Source: JBMTVN01 sp046047235 (GTDB lineage Bacteria; Verrucomicrobiota; Verrucomicrobiia; Limisphaerales; JAHDYP01). Taken from it: a DNA stretch of 64,000 bases. The stretch covers positions 1-64,000 of the forward strand of contig JBJOII010000007.1 in NCBI GenBank assembly GCA_046047235.1. The letters are read 5' to 3'. The notes below the pieces were generated by a model that was not told the DNA's origin, did not search any database, and saw only the letters and a program-made list of their open reading frames with translations. Shown here piece by piece: positions 7,788 through 16,736 of this stretch (its first letter is position 1; each line of letters begins with the position of its first letter). The position numbers and the translations under genes are program-made.

Positions 7788-9841
7788 GAAAAAAAGCCGC
7801 CATCGCCCTGCTCCTGCTGCTCGCCGTCACCGCCGCCGCCGGCGCCATCACACTTTCCCGCCTCGACGATGAACAACGCCAGAAGCTCTACATCTGGATC
7901 AACGATAGTTCCCGCTCGCTAGGACTCGGCATCCGTGAACGCGACCTAAAGCACATGCAGCGCATGACCAGCCTGCCCGATGTGTCCAATGTCCGCTGCC
8001 GCGATTGCCACGGCATCACCACGGAATCACTCCCCTGGAACCAACCCCACCCCAAACACCCCGCCCCCGCCGGTCTCGCCGTCCACCCCAATGGCTCCAA
8101 ACTCTACGCCGCTATCCCCCAAACCTCAGAAATCCTCGAAATCGATACGCAATCCCTCCAAACACTCCGCCGCACAACCATCCCCGGTCAACCCACCAGC
8201 CTCACTCTCAATACCCAGGGAACCACACTCTATACCACCCTCCAACACGAAGACTCCGTAGCCGCCATCCCCCTCGACTCCTTTACCGAATCCCAACGCT
8301 CCTACGTCGGCCTCCTACCCGCCGCCATCGCCTTTGCCACCACCCCCAACGGCCCCCAACTCGTCGTCGCCAATAGCGGCAGTGACAATGTCTCCATCCT
8401 CAATGCGGAATCCCTCAAGGAAATCACCCGCCTCAGCTCCGGACGCGAACCCCACGCCGTCGCCATCAGCCCCGATGGCACCCGCGCCGTCATCGCCTGC
8501 CGACTCGCCCATATCCCTGACCTCGACCAATCCCCGCACAGCGAAGTCACTGTCATCGACCTCACGCGCAATCGCGTCATCCAACGCCATAACCTCGACT
8601 CCGCCCACCTCTCTGAAGGCACTGCGTTCGTCCCCGGCCAACCCTATACGCTCACACCTCTCGTACGCGTCCGAAACCTCATCCCCATCACCCAAGTCGC
8701 CCGCGGCTGGGTCATGTCCTCGGGCCTCGCCCTCATCCAACCCGACCAGACTACCCCGGCACTCCAAATCCCCACCGATGAAGCCAACCGCTTCTTTGCC
8801 GACCCCTCCGGCATCGTCGTCCACCCTAAAGGTCACCAGGCCTACTTCGCCTCCGGAGGAAGTGACTGCATCACGGTCATCGACCTCGACAAACTCAACT
8901 CCTGGATCCAAACCGCCGCCGCACACCAACTCCAACAGGCCATCCATAACCTCGAGCTCGCCCCCACCTACATCACCAAACGTATCCCCACCCGCCGAAA
9001 CCCCCAGCACCTCGCCCTCAGCCCCGACGGCTCCTCCCTCTTCGTCTCCGAATACCTCAACGACTCCATCCTCGTTATCAATACCTCCACTCTCGAGCCC
9101 TCCGGCCGAATGACTCTCGCCACCAATGGCGATGAAGACCCCGTCCGGCGCGGACAAAAAATGTTCACCACCGCGTTCCGCACGTTCCAAAGCCAGTTCT
9201 CCTGCCGCTCCTGCCACCCCGGCGGACACGTCGATGGCCTGACCTACGACTTCGACGGAGACGGTATCGGCGACAACCGCCTCGATAACCGCAGCCTCCA
9301 AGGCCTCGCCGGAACCTGGCCGTTCAAATGGAACGGCAAAAACCCCAGCCTCAGCGTCCAATGCGGCCCCCGCTTCGCCAAGGTCCTCATGCGCACCGAC
9401 CCCTTCTCCGAATCCGAACTCCAAGACCTCTCCGCCTTCATCGAATCCATGCCCCCCGCCCGAACAGTCCACGCCTCCCACGCCAACCACCCCCTCACCC
9501 CGGCCCAGCAACGCGGCCGCGCCACCTTCTTCGCCACCCAAACCCCCTCCGGCAAAGAAATCCCCCGCGAACGCCAGTGCAGCACCTGCCACCTGCCCCC
9601 CCTCTACACCAATCGACAAAAATCCGCGATCGGCACCGCCGCCGCCTCCGATGCCTCAGACGAGTTCGATACCCCGCACCTCCTCGGCATCGCCGCCTCC
9701 GCCCCCTACCTCCACGACGGACGCGCCAAAACCCTCGAAGAACTCTGGACCGTCTACCAAACCAATGACCTCCACGGCGTCAGTAGCTACATGAACAAAC
9801 AACAGCTCAATGACCTCGTGGAATTCCTCAAAACCCTATGA
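7784..9841 (+). CDS. YVTN-propeller / MauG-type multiheme cytochrome c
   Basis: A 685-residue exported cytochrome that starts with GTG inside the previous stop codon (GTGA). An N-terminal membrane or signal segment is followed by heme motif CRDCH (72-76). A YVTN-type beta-propeller then spans about residues 85-440 (AVHPNGSKLYA, AISPDGTRAVIA, ALSPDGSSLFVSEY). The C-terminal part resembles cytochrome c peroxidase/MauG, with CRSCH (474-478) and CSTCH (599-603) and the family's LLGIAASAPYLHDGRAKTLEEL ending. The three CxxCH motifs mean it should be a periplasmic electron carrier or oxidase. MauG-like proteins perform peroxidase or radical modification chemistry; which applies here is unknown. It is translationally coupled to the next gene by an ATGA overlap. 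Confidence 0.82.
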   Translation: MRKKAAIALLLLLAVTAAAGAITLSRLDDEQRQKLYIWINDSSRSLGLGIRERDLKHMQRMTSLPDVSNVRCRDCHGITTESLPWNQPHPKHPAPAGLAVHPNGSKLYAAIPQTSEILEIDTQSLQTLRRTTIPGQPTSLTLNTQGTTLYTTLQHEDSVAAIPLDSFTESQRSYVGLLPAAIAFATTPNGPQLVVANSGSDNVSILNAESLKEITRLSSGREPHAVAISPDGTRAVIACRLAHIPDLDQSPHSEVTVIDLTRNRVIQRHNLDSAHLSEGTAFVPGQPYTLTPLVRVRNLIPITQVARGWVMSSGLALIQPDQTTPALQIPTDEANRFFADPSGIVVHPKGHQAYFASGGSDCITVIDLDKLNSWIQTAAAHQLQQAIHNLELAPTYITKRIPTRRNPQHLALSPDGSSLFVSEYLNDSILVINTSTLEPSGRMTLATNGDEDPVRRGQKMFTTAFRTFQSQFSCRSCHPGGHVDGLTYDFDGDGIGDNRLDNRSLQGLAGTWPFKWNGKNPSLSVQCGPRFAKVLMRTDPFSESELQDLSAFIESMPPARTVHASHANHPLTPAQQRGRATFFATQTPSGKEIPRERQCSTCHLPPLYTNRQKSAIGTAAASDASDEFDTPHLLGIAASAPYLHDGRAKTLEELWTVYQTNDLHGVSSYMNKQQLNDLVEFLKTL

Positions 9842-10986
9842 AAAGCCGCAACCTCATCAATCACGCCGCCCGCCCCCAAACCCTCGCAGCCCTGGCCGCC
9901 ACCACCCTCCTGCTCCCCTTCACCACCCCAGCCGCCCCAACCTCCCCCCTCCCCATCATCGAACGCTTCGAGTCCTTCTCCCAAAAAGACGGCATCCCCG
10001 CCGCCAAGGTCCACGCGGTGTTCAAAAGCTCCTCCGACGAACTCTGGCTCGGCACCTGGAACGGCCTCTGCCAACGCCAACCCAATGGCTCCTTCAAACG
10101 CTTCGGAACCGAACACGGCCTCAGCCATAAAATGGTCACCACCATCACCGAACATAAAAATACCGGCGACCTCTGGGTCGGCACCATGCGCGGCCTCTCC
10201 CACTTCAGCGCCGGCCGCATCACAGCCTACACCCAAACCGATAGCGGCCTGCCCAATAACGTCGTCTATTCAGTCGATATCGTCGATAACACGCTCTGGG
10301 TCGCCACCGCCGCCGGCGCCGGCTCCCTCGACCTCCTCACCCACCAATGGAAGATCTACGACCACAATAATTCCCCCATGCATGAACCCTGGTGCTACGC
10401 CGTCAAAATCATCCCCTCCACAGTCTTCATCGGCGTCTGGGGAGGCGGCATCCTGGAACAAGACCTCACCTCCGAACGCTTTAAGGAATATCGTGACCCC
10501 GACCGCGATTTCCATTACGACCTCTTCCCCGATGACGGCCCCATCAACGACATCACGTCCTGGCTCGACTGGGAGGACGGCATTCTCTGGCAATGCACCT
10601 ACTTCGGCTTCTCCCGCTACGACGGAAAACAATGGAAAACTTGGGTCGAAGACAAAAGCCCGTTACGCTCCAACTTCACCCAGTTCGTGGTCGCCAAAAA
10701 CCACGTGGCATGGATAGGCACCGATAACGGCGTCTCCGTCACCGATGGCCTGAACTGGATCAATTATTACACGGACGAAAACCAACAGGGCTGGCGCGAA
10801 ATCCACTCGCCCGACCAGCCCGTAGCAAAACAGAAAACCGATACCGCCCTATGTAACAACTTCGTGCTGGGACTCCATGTTGATGACTCAGAGGTGTGGT
10901 TCGCCACCTCTCTCGGCCTCAGCCGCGGCATCATCGCCCGTCCCAACCCCGAAAATCACCCCCTCGTATCCCATGTCACAAACTGA
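9838..10986 (+). CDS. exported two-component-regulator-type propeller protein
   Basis: A 382-residue protein with an N-terminal signal sequence (hydrophobic stretch ending at about residue 41, PAAPTS). The remainder is made of repeats of the kind found in the sensor part of hybrid two-component systems: VHAVFKSSSDELWLGTWNGL, ITEHKNTGDLWVGTMRGL, VDNTLWVATAAG and AWIGTDNGVS. No kinase or DNA-binding domain is attached, so it is a free periplasmic propeller. It is coupled upstream by ATGA. Its role in the operon may be ligand binding or protein-protein assembly, but that is inference. Confidence 0.75.
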   Translation: MKSRNLINHAARPQTLAALAATTLLLPFTTPAAPTSPLPIIERFESFSQKDGIPAAKVHAVFKSSSDELWLGTWNGLCQRQPNGSFKRFGTEHGLSHKMVTTITEHKNTGDLWVGTMRGLSHFSAGRITAYTQTDSGLPNNVVYSVDIVDNTLWVATAAGAGSLDLLTHQWKIYDHNNSPMHEPWCYAVKIIPSTVFIGVWGGGILEQDLTSERFKEYRDPDRDFHYDLFPDDGPINDITSWLDWEDGILWQCTYFGFSRYDGKQWKTWVEDKSPLRSNFTQFVVAKNHVAWIGTDNGVSVTDGLNWINYYTDENQQGWREIHSPDQPVAKQKTDTALCNNFVLGLHVDDSEVWFATSLGLSRGIIARPNPENHPLVSHVTN

Positions 10987-11623
10987 ACCCAACCCCGAAC
11001 ACCAAACCAATAACACCATGTCCTCCTGCAATAATACCGCCATGCCCCCCGCCGATGTCGATGCCGACCGCAACGTCAATTACAGCGAAGCCGAAAAGCT
11101 CGAACGCAGCACCCTCGGCCTCCCCGCCTGCGAACCATCCCCCACCGGGCTCATCAAAAAAATGCCGCAAGGCCGTACACCCATACCCCGCAAAGCCATC
11201 ACCGCCCGCGATGTCCTCAATGAAGCCCCGGATTACGGTAGCGCATTCCCCCGCGGACTCCGCATCGACCTCCCCGGCGGCGTCACCCAACTCCTCATCA
11301 GTGGCACCTCCTCCGTCGGCCCCGACGGCGAAACGCTCTACGCCGGTGACTTCCGCGCCCAACTCTGGCGCACCTTCCACAACATCACCCGCCTCCTCGA
11401 AAGCGAAGGCGCCACCTGGGAAGACATCGTCCGCACCACCTGCTACATCCGCGATATCGAACGCGATTACCGCGACTTCAACAGTGTCCGTAACGAGTTC
11501 TATACCTCCCTCGGCCTGAACCCGTTCCCCGCCAGCACCGCCATCCAGGCCCGCATCTGCCGCAGCGATCTTCTGGTCGAAATCGAAGCCATCGCCATGT
11601 TCACCCGCACCGGAGCGTCCTAA
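10973..11623 (+). CDS. RidA (YjgF/YER057c/UK114) family protein
   Basis: A 216-residue protein; the ATG at 10973 overlaps the end of the previous gene by 14 nt and is chosen over starts further inside that gene. The RidA fold occupies the C-terminal 140 residues. Family hallmarks are visible: GTSSVGPDGETLYAGDFRAQ, LLESEGATWEDIVRTTCYIRD, FPASTAIQARICRSDLLVEIEAIA. The Arg of the QARI segment is the usual ligand-carboxylate-binding position. RidA proteins hydrolyse reactive enamines/imines. The roughly 75-residue N-terminal extension includes Cys-containing and Pro-rich sequence and is unusual for RidA. No signal peptide is obvious, so this is probably the one cytoplasmic member of the operon. 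Confidence 0.82.
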   Translation: MSQTEPNPEHQTNNTMSSCNNTAMPPADVDADRNVNYSEAEKLERSTLGLPACEPSPTGLIKKMPQGRTPIPRKAITARDVLNEAPDYGSAFPRGLRIDLPGGVTQLLISGTSSVGPDGETLYAGDFRAQLWRTFHNITRLLESEGATWEDIVRTTCYIRDIERDYRDFNSVRNEFYTSLGLNPFPASTAIQARICRSDLLVEIEAIAMFTRTGAS

Positions 11624-11648
11624 ACCCAAGACCCTAAAGGTCCCAGCC

Positions 11649-13091
11649 ATGCCCCTCCATGCCTCAAACCATACCCCACGGAGAACCTCACACCCCATAG
11701 GCAGGCTGGTGACCCCAACCAGTATCCTCGCCCTAGTGGGTCTGACGCTCTGCACCGCCACCCCCACCCACGCAGCCTATGGCAGCCGCGAACCCGCAGC
11801 CCTGCCACCACCCACAGAATCCACCACCTCACCAGACGGTGCAGGCTACAACGCCGCCGGGGATGCCTACCCCTACTACGGAGGGGTCGCCGATGAACTG
11901 ATCCCCTTCCGCAACGTCGAACCATACAACCGTTACTGGACTAAACGCCTCCCCTTCCGCGGACCCGGCGCCGAATACCCCGACCCCGAAAACCTCACCA
12001 CCCTCAAGGTCGGACTCCTCAGCCCCAACCGCCGCGGACCAGAAGGCGCCCGAGGCCAACGAACCCGCCAAGGTGTCGAACTCGCCTTCGAGGAAGCCAA
12101 CCAAAACCGCCCCGCCAACGCTCTCCCCTTCCAACTCGTCCACCGCGAAGACTCCCCCCAATGGGGCTCCGCCGCCAATATAGCCGTCGAATTCAAAGAC
12201 GAGGAGGTCCTCGGTTTCCTCGGAACCATCGACGGTGACGCCACTCACGTCGCTCTCCGCGTCGCCCTCAAAATCGAAACCTATATCATCAACACTTCCG
12301 ACCCCGACCCCACCCTCACCGAAACCCAAATCCCCTGGCTAACCCGTGTCCTCCCCGATGAACGCCAGCAATGCGCCATCCTCGCCGACCTAGCCGTTAA
12401 AAAATACGGCTGCCAACGCATCGCCGTCTTCCGCGAAAGCAGCCGCCCCGGCCGGGTCGGCGTCATGCACTTCGTCAATTTCATCCGACGACTCGGCTTC
12501 CCCCCCGTACAACACCTGTTCTTCCTCCCTGGCCAGGAGGATATCTCCACCCAGCTCACCGCCATCCAAGCCTCCAACCCCGATGCCGTCCTCTTCTATG
12601 GACAACCAGCCGATATCGGCCGCTTCGCCCGCATCTTCCGTGAAGCCGGTATCACCGCACGCTTCTTCGGCTTTGACCGGCTCTATGAACCCGCCTTCCA
12701 ACAAGCCGCCGGCACCGCCGCAGACGGCTTCACCATCCCCTATTACTTCAACCCCAACCGCAACGACACAACCTGGACAGAATTCGCCACCCGCTACGAA
12801 AAGCGCTGGAACGAACCACCCGATATCTACGCCGCCTACGGCTACGACGGCGCCCGCCTCATGATGGAGGCCATCGACAAGGCCGGCCCCAACCGGTTCC
12901 GTGTCCGGGACTACCTCGCCAACCTCGACTCATGGCAGGGCGTCACCGGCCCCATGACCTTCGACGGCCGCTGGGATAATACCGCCCCCATGTGGACCGC
13001 CCGGTTCGAGGAAGGCAAATGGCACTTCATGCCACCCGCAAATCCAGAGGAAGTCTTGAGCCAAAACCAACCCAACCCGGCCGGCCCATGA
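11649..13091 (+). CDS. ABC-type substrate-binding protein (Peripla_BP_6 type)
   Basis: A 480-residue exported binding protein. An N-terminal signal (ILALVGLTLCTATPTHA) is followed by a Pro-rich linker, then a two-lobed amino-acid-type binding fold beginning LKVGLLSPNRRGPEGARGQ and ending in YAAYGYDGARLMMEAIDKAG ... VTGPMTFDGRWDN, which is typical of branched-chain amino-acid-type (HAAT) receptors. No permease or ATPase gene exists in the window. It lies 25 nt after ridA and overlaps a second binding protein by ATGA. Similar orphan receptors often accompany periplasmic dehydrogenase cytochromes, so a non-transport role in the redox operon is conceivable. Confidence 0.85.
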   Translation: MPLHASNHTPRRTSHPIGRLVTPTSILALVGLTLCTATPTHAAYGSREPAALPPPTESTTSPDGAGYNAAGDAYPYYGGVADELIPFRNVEPYNRYWTKRLPFRGPGAEYPDPENLTTLKVGLLSPNRRGPEGARGQRTRQGVELAFEEANQNRPANALPFQLVHREDSPQWGSAANIAVEFKDEEVLGFLGTIDGDATHVALRVALKIETYIINTSDPDPTLTETQIPWLTRVLPDERQQCAILADLAVKKYGCQRIAVFRESSRPGRVGVMHFVNFIRRLGFPPVQHLFFLPGQEDISTQLTAIQASNPDAVLFYGQPADIGRFARIFREAGITARFFGFDRLYEPAFQQAAGTAADGFTIPYYFNPNRNDTTWTEFATRYEKRWNEPPDIYAAYGYDGARLMMEAIDKAGPNRFRVRDYLANLDSWQGVTGPMTFDGRWDNTAPMWTARFEEGKWHFMPPANPEEVLSQNQPNPAGP

Positions 13092-14176
13092 GCCGCCCCC
13101 CCTCCCTCAAACCTCCCGGCCTGCACCCGCTGCTCACCCTGCTCTGCTTGCTGCTCTGCAGCCCCCTCGCCCACTCACAGCCAACACCCAAAATCGGCTT
13201 CCTCCTCCCACCCGATACACCCCACCTCGAATCTCTCGAGCTCGCCGCCACGCTGGCTGCCACTCTCTCAGTCCCCAATGGCGCACCACCCGCCACCCTC
13301 GTCATCCGCGGCAAAACCGGCCAGTGGGGCGACGATGGCACAGAGGCCGCCCGCCTCGCCATCGATGACGAAGTCAACAGCCTGATCACGCCACCCGATG
13401 GCTCCGCCAGCCACCTCGTGCTCCAAGTCGCCGGCCGCACAGGCCTCCCCACCCTATCCCTCTGCCCCGACACCTCAGTCGTCGGAGCCGGAATCCCCTG
13501 GCACCTCCAGATAACACCCGATACCCAACATCAAGCCCTCACCATCCTCCAATACATCCGCAACCACCACCCACCCCCTTGGATAGCCATCGTCCCCGAA
13601 GGCAGAGCCGGACGCGAAATCAGCAATGACCTCGCACATGCAGCCGCAACCATCCATCACCCCACCCCCGATATACTCTCGTTCCCCACAAACTCTGCCT
13701 CCCGGAATCAGCTCGCCCACAATGCCCTCTTGTCCTCGCCCACAACCATCCTCGTCTGGCTCAACCCCCAACCCGCCGCAACAGTCACCACTCTACTCCG
13801 TAAAGCCGGCTTCAAAGGAACCCTCGCCGGCCCACTCCACCTCCAATCCCCACGCTTCCTCACCGCAGCAGGCCCTCACGCTGAATCATTCCTCACACCC
13901 GCCTGGACCCCACCCCAATCCGTGACACTGAACGCGTTCTCCCATCAGTACAAAAGCAAGCTCGGCCTGCCCCCCGATCCATCCGCACTCCTCACCGCCG
14001 ATGCCGTCCTCCTCCTCCGTAACACCCTCCCACCAAACCCCGCACCCGGTCCGCTCCAACTCCCCACCAACCTCACCGGACTGTCCGGCCCCCTCACCTT
14101 CGACACCAGCGGTCGCCGTCTACTCCCTCTCCACCTGCTCCGCCTCAAGAACGGAACCTGGACCCCAATCCAGTAA
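13088..14176 (+). CDS. second, divergent periplasmic binding protein
   Basis: A 362-residue exported protein starting at the ATG that overlaps the previous stop (ATGA). The signal peptide is clear (LLTLLCLLLCSPLAHSQ). The body keeps the outline of the same two-lobed receptor fold as its neighbour: KIGFLLPPDTPH at the start, a beta-alpha repeat in the middle, and LTGLSGPLTFDTSGRRLLPLHLLRLKNGTW at the end, which matches the C-terminal strand of Peripla_BP_6 proteins. Similarity between the two neighbours is low, so they are either an old duplication or independent recruits. It is the last gene of the operon that begins at 4627. The ligand is unknown. Confidence 0.75.
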   Translation: MSRPPSLKPPGLHPLLTLLCLLLCSPLAHSQPTPKIGFLLPPDTPHLESLELAATLAATLSVPNGAPPATLVIRGKTGQWGDDGTEAARLAIDDEVNSLITPPDGSASHLVLQVAGRTGLPTLSLCPDTSVVGAGIPWHLQITPDTQHQALTILQYIRNHHPPPWIAIVPEGRAGREISNDLAHAAATIHHPTPDILSFPTNSASRNQLAHNALLSSPTTILVWLNPQPAATVTTLLRKAGFKGTLAGPLHLQSPRFLTAAGPHAESFLTPAWTPPQSVTLNAFSHQYKSKLGLPPDPSALLTADAVLLLRNTLPPNPAPGPLQLPTNLTGLSGPLTFDTSGRRLLPLHLLRLKNGTWTPIQ

Positions 14177-14279
14177 ACCCGACCACTCTTGGCCGTTGAC
14201 CGTAGACTGTGAGCTTTGAAGCGTCAGGCAGCCCTCAGCCCTTCCTCTTTCGCTCTTTGAGCTTCGAAGTACAGGCATC

Positions 14280-14350
14280 TCTCCACCCTCTACCCTCTCC
14301 TCTCTTCCCTCTACCTGCCTCGCGCCACCACGCGATGCAAAAGCCCTCCG
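14280..14350. repeat. dispersed pyrimidine-rich hairpin repeat, copy A
   Basis: A pyrimidine run (CCCTCTCCTCTCTTCCCTCT) is followed by a short hairpin (TCGCG, loop, CGCGA) and then GCAAAAGCCCTC. The same order, tract then hairpin then A-rich GCCCTCAG tail, recurs at 16737 and 37298. It sits in the 235-bp gap between the binding-protein operon and the prepilin gene, which otherwise holds nothing I recognise. Confidence 0.5.
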
Positions 14351-14411
14351 CACCAACCGGTTTTCAGGGTTGTCCGATCCTCCCCCATCGTCAATTATGC
14401 CCGCAATCTGT

Positions 14412-15233
14412 ATGAACGCTCCCCACCCAGCCAGCCGGCACGGCACCCAACGCCACGCATTCACCCTCATCGAACTCCTCGTGGTTATCGCGATCATCGC
14501 CATCCTCGCCGGCATGCTGCTCCCCGCCCTCTCCAAAGCTAAAGCCAAGGCCCACGCCATAGCCTGCCTCAATCACACCAAACAACTCCAACTCATCTGG
14601 CAACTCTATGCCGATGATTTCCAGGACCGACTCGTCTCCAATGGCCGTGGCGATCAGGCCAATATCCCCACCTGGGTCGGCGGCAGCTTCGAAGGTCAGG
14701 TAGCCGACAACACCAACCTCTTCCTCCTCACTGACCCTCTGCGTTCCCTCTTCGGCCCCTACCTGAAAACTACCGAGATCTATCGCTGCCCCGCCGATAA
14801 AACCATGGAGATGGTCAACGGCAAAATGCAGCGCGTGGTCCGCAGCTACGCCATGAATGCCTTCGTCGGCTGGGAAGGAGATGACTACCGCAATAACCCC
14901 GCCAATGGCTACCGCGTCTTCAAGAAGGGCACCGACTTCGTCGACCCGGGCCCCTCTCAAACCTTCGTCTTCTCAGAAGTACACTCGCTCAGCATCTGCC
15001 GTCCCTTCTTCGGCATCATCATGACCAGCCCCAGCTTCTACCACGTACCCGCAAATTACCACGGCGCCAGCACGGTCATGAGCTACGCCGACGGTCACTC
15101 CGAAAGCCACCGCTGGTCAGACAACAGAACCTACAACCCCCCCAAGGAAATGGACTGGCACAGCCACAACTACTCCCTGCGGGGAAGCGCAGACCCCGTC
15201 TGGCTGCAAGAACACGCCACCGCACGCCGGTAA
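14412..15233 (+). CDS. type II secretion / pseudopilin-like prepilin with H-X9-DG motif
   Basis: A 273-residue protein. A short basic leader ends at a prepilin peptidase site, then the N-methylation helix FTLIELLVVIAIIAILAGML. Near the C-terminus the motif H-X9-DG (HGASTVMSYADGH) is present, which defines the large expanded prepilin-like families of Planctomycetes and Verrucomicrobia. The protein is exported by type IV pilus/type II machinery and probably displayed or anchored at the membrane; the precise role is unknown. The ATG at 14412 gives a typical leader; an in-frame ATG at 14397 would add five residues. No other pilus genes are nearby. It converges with the oxidoreductase gene at 15310 across a perfect palindrome. 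Confidence 0.88.
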   Translation: MNAPHPASRHGTQRHAFTLIELLVVIAIIAILAGMLLPALSKAKAKAHAIACLNHTKQLQLIWQLYADDFQDRLVSNGRGDQANIPTWVGGSFEGQVADNTNLFLLTDPLRSLFGPYLKTTEIYRCPADKTMEMVNGKMQRVVRSYAMNAFVGWEGDDYRNNPANGYRVFKKGTDFVDPGPSQTFVFSEVHSLSICRPFFGIIMTSPSFYHVPANYHGASTVMSYADGHSESHRWSDNRTYNPPKEMDWHSHNYSLRGSADPVWLQEHATARR

Positions 15234-15256
15234 TAACTCCCCGGATCGCTTTCATC

Positions 15257-15298
15257 TTGTACGGATTATTTCCGCACGTGCGGAAATAATCCGTACAA
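15257..15298. repeat. perfect 42-bp palindrome between convergent genes
   Basis: Twenty-one bases are followed immediately by their exact reverse complement, centred on CCGCAC/GTGCGG with outer ends TTGTACGG and CCGTACAA. It begins 23 nt after the prepilin stop and ends 11 nt before the stop of the opposing oxidoreductase gene. A bidirectional terminator is the simplest reading, although there is no T tract and no unpaired loop. A large protein-binding site is an alternative. Confidence 0.85.
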
Positions 15299-15309
15299 CC
15301 GATCAACAC

Positions 15310-16674
15310 CTACACCGCCGGGTACACCCAACCCTTCCGATATTCCCTCCTCAACATCCCATTCGCCTGATCATCCCCCACAACCCGCTCCTTCACCCCG
15401 TCCCACTGCAGACTACGCCCCAGCTTATACGACAACATCCCCAGCAAGCTCATGTTCGTGGAACGGTGCACCTCCTCAATATCACAGATCGGCCGCCTGC
15501 CCGTCTTGATACACTCCATCAGGTCAGACCAGACCTCCTTGATGTTCTGCTGATCCGGCTCATGCAGCTGGGCGTCAATCCGCAAAACCTCCTTCTTCGA
15601 ATCCGTCGGGTAAAATACCGTCCCACTGTGCCACCCCACATGTAGCGTCCCCTCCGTCCCATAGAAATAACACCCCACATTCTCACCCTTCTCTGCGTTG
15701 TTCGCCGAAAACCGACGATGCTCCCAGCACGCGTCAAACCCGTCGAACTTGAAACTCGCTATCTGATGATCCGGGGCGTCCGAAGTCTGCTCCTCATCGT
15801 TCAATACTGGCGGTCCCAAAATCGGACGACCACCCGTGCTGTACACCTGCTCCGGCGACTTGCGTTCCATAATCCACAAGATCTGATCCATCCAGTGAAT
15901 CCCCCAGTCACCCAAAGTCCCATTCGCGTAATCCAGATAACTACGGAAACCTCGCGGATGAATACCCCCACCCCAGGGATTCGACGGATCCCCATTATAC
16001 GGACGCATCGGCGCCGGACCACACCACATGTTCCAGTCCAACTCCTTGGGCGGCTCCGTGTTCTTGCGCGGCCTCTCAGGCCCATCCCCACCGTAATGCA
16101 CAAACGCACGCACCATCCCCACCTTGCCCAGCCTTCCCGACCTCACAAAATCTCGCGCCGCTACACAATGGGGCGAAACCCGACGATGCGTCCCCACTTG
16201 CACCACCTTCCCCGTAGCCCTCGCCGCATTCACCATCGCACGCCCCTCCTGGATGGTATGACCTATCGGCTTCTCCACATACACATGCGCCCCCGCCTTC
16301 ACCGCATCAATCGTCTGCAGGGGATGCCAATGGTCGGGCGATGCCACAATGCAAACGTCCGGCTTCAACTCCGCCAATAGCTCCCGATAATCCTGATACC
16401 CCTTCGGCTTCTCGCCCATCTCCTTCTCCACCCGCTCAATTGTCGGATCCATCAGCCGACGATCCACATCACAAACACCCACGATCCGACACTGACCGCT
16501 GGCCATCGCCTCCCCCAAAATGTTGTTCCCCCACCACCCACTGCCAATCAATGCAGTCCGATACCTCCCCCCGCTGCCCTCCAGAGACCAAGCCTTGTAG
16601 GTCGATGCCAATAATCCCGCCGCCGCTGAGCGGCGTAGAAATTGCCTGCGTGAAATTCCTGAAGAAGGTGTCAT
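15310..16674 (-). CDS. Tat-exported Gfo/Idh/MocA family oxidoreductase
   Basis: A 454-residue NAD(P)-dependent oxidoreductase. A twin-arginine signal (SRRQFLRRSAAAGLLAS) precedes a Rossmann domain with the nucleotide-binding start TALIGSGWWGNNILGEA and the family motif VEKPIGHTIQEGR, which contains the EKP lysine. The C-terminal half (GGGIHPRGFRSYLDYANGTLGDWGIHWMDQILW) is the characteristic alpha/beta dimer domain. Tat export implies the cofactor is loaded before export, as in glucose-fructose oxidoreductase. The substrate is probably a sugar or polyol derivative but is unknown. AGGAGG lies just upstream of two ATGs (16686 and 16683) and 12 nt from the chosen ATG at 16674, so the start may be 3-4 codons earlier. 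Confidence 0.87.
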   Translation of the reverse strand: MTPSSGISRRQFLRRSAAAGLLASTYKAWSLEGSGGRYRTALIGSGWWGNNILGEAMASGQCRIVGVCDVDRRLMDPTIERVEKEMGEKPKGYQDYRELLAELKPDVCIVASPDHWHPLQTIDAVKAGAHVYVEKPIGHTIQEGRAMVNAARATGKVVQVGTHRRVSPHCVAARDFVRSGRLGKVGMVRAFVHYGGDGPERPRKNTEPPKELDWNMWCGPAPMRPYNGDPSNPWGGGIHPRGFRSYLDYANGTLGDWGIHWMDQILWIMERKSPEQVYSTGGRPILGPPVLNDEEQTSDAPDHQIASFKFDGFDACWEHRRFSANNAEKGENVGCYFYGTEGTLHVGWHSGTVFYPTDSKKEVLRIDAQLHEPDQQNIKEVWSDLMECIKTGRRPICDIEEVHRSTNMSLLGMLSYKLGRSLQWDGVKERVVGDDQANGMLRREYRKGWVYPAV

Positions 16675-16736
16675 GGAACCCATCATCCTCCTATCCCCCC
16701 GCCGGTCAAGCCCCACACAAGAATCCCCCACCCAGC

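Noticed and set aside
8315..9619. Long minus-strand open frame opposite the YVTN/MauG-type cytochrome gene.
   Set aside because: Gly/Glu/Val-rich low-complexity translation without domains, caused by GC-skewed codon use of the real gene, whose heme motifs and propeller repeats are unmistakable. The same applies to the frames opposite ahcY (43503-44792) and the tandem hydrolase (38882-39913).
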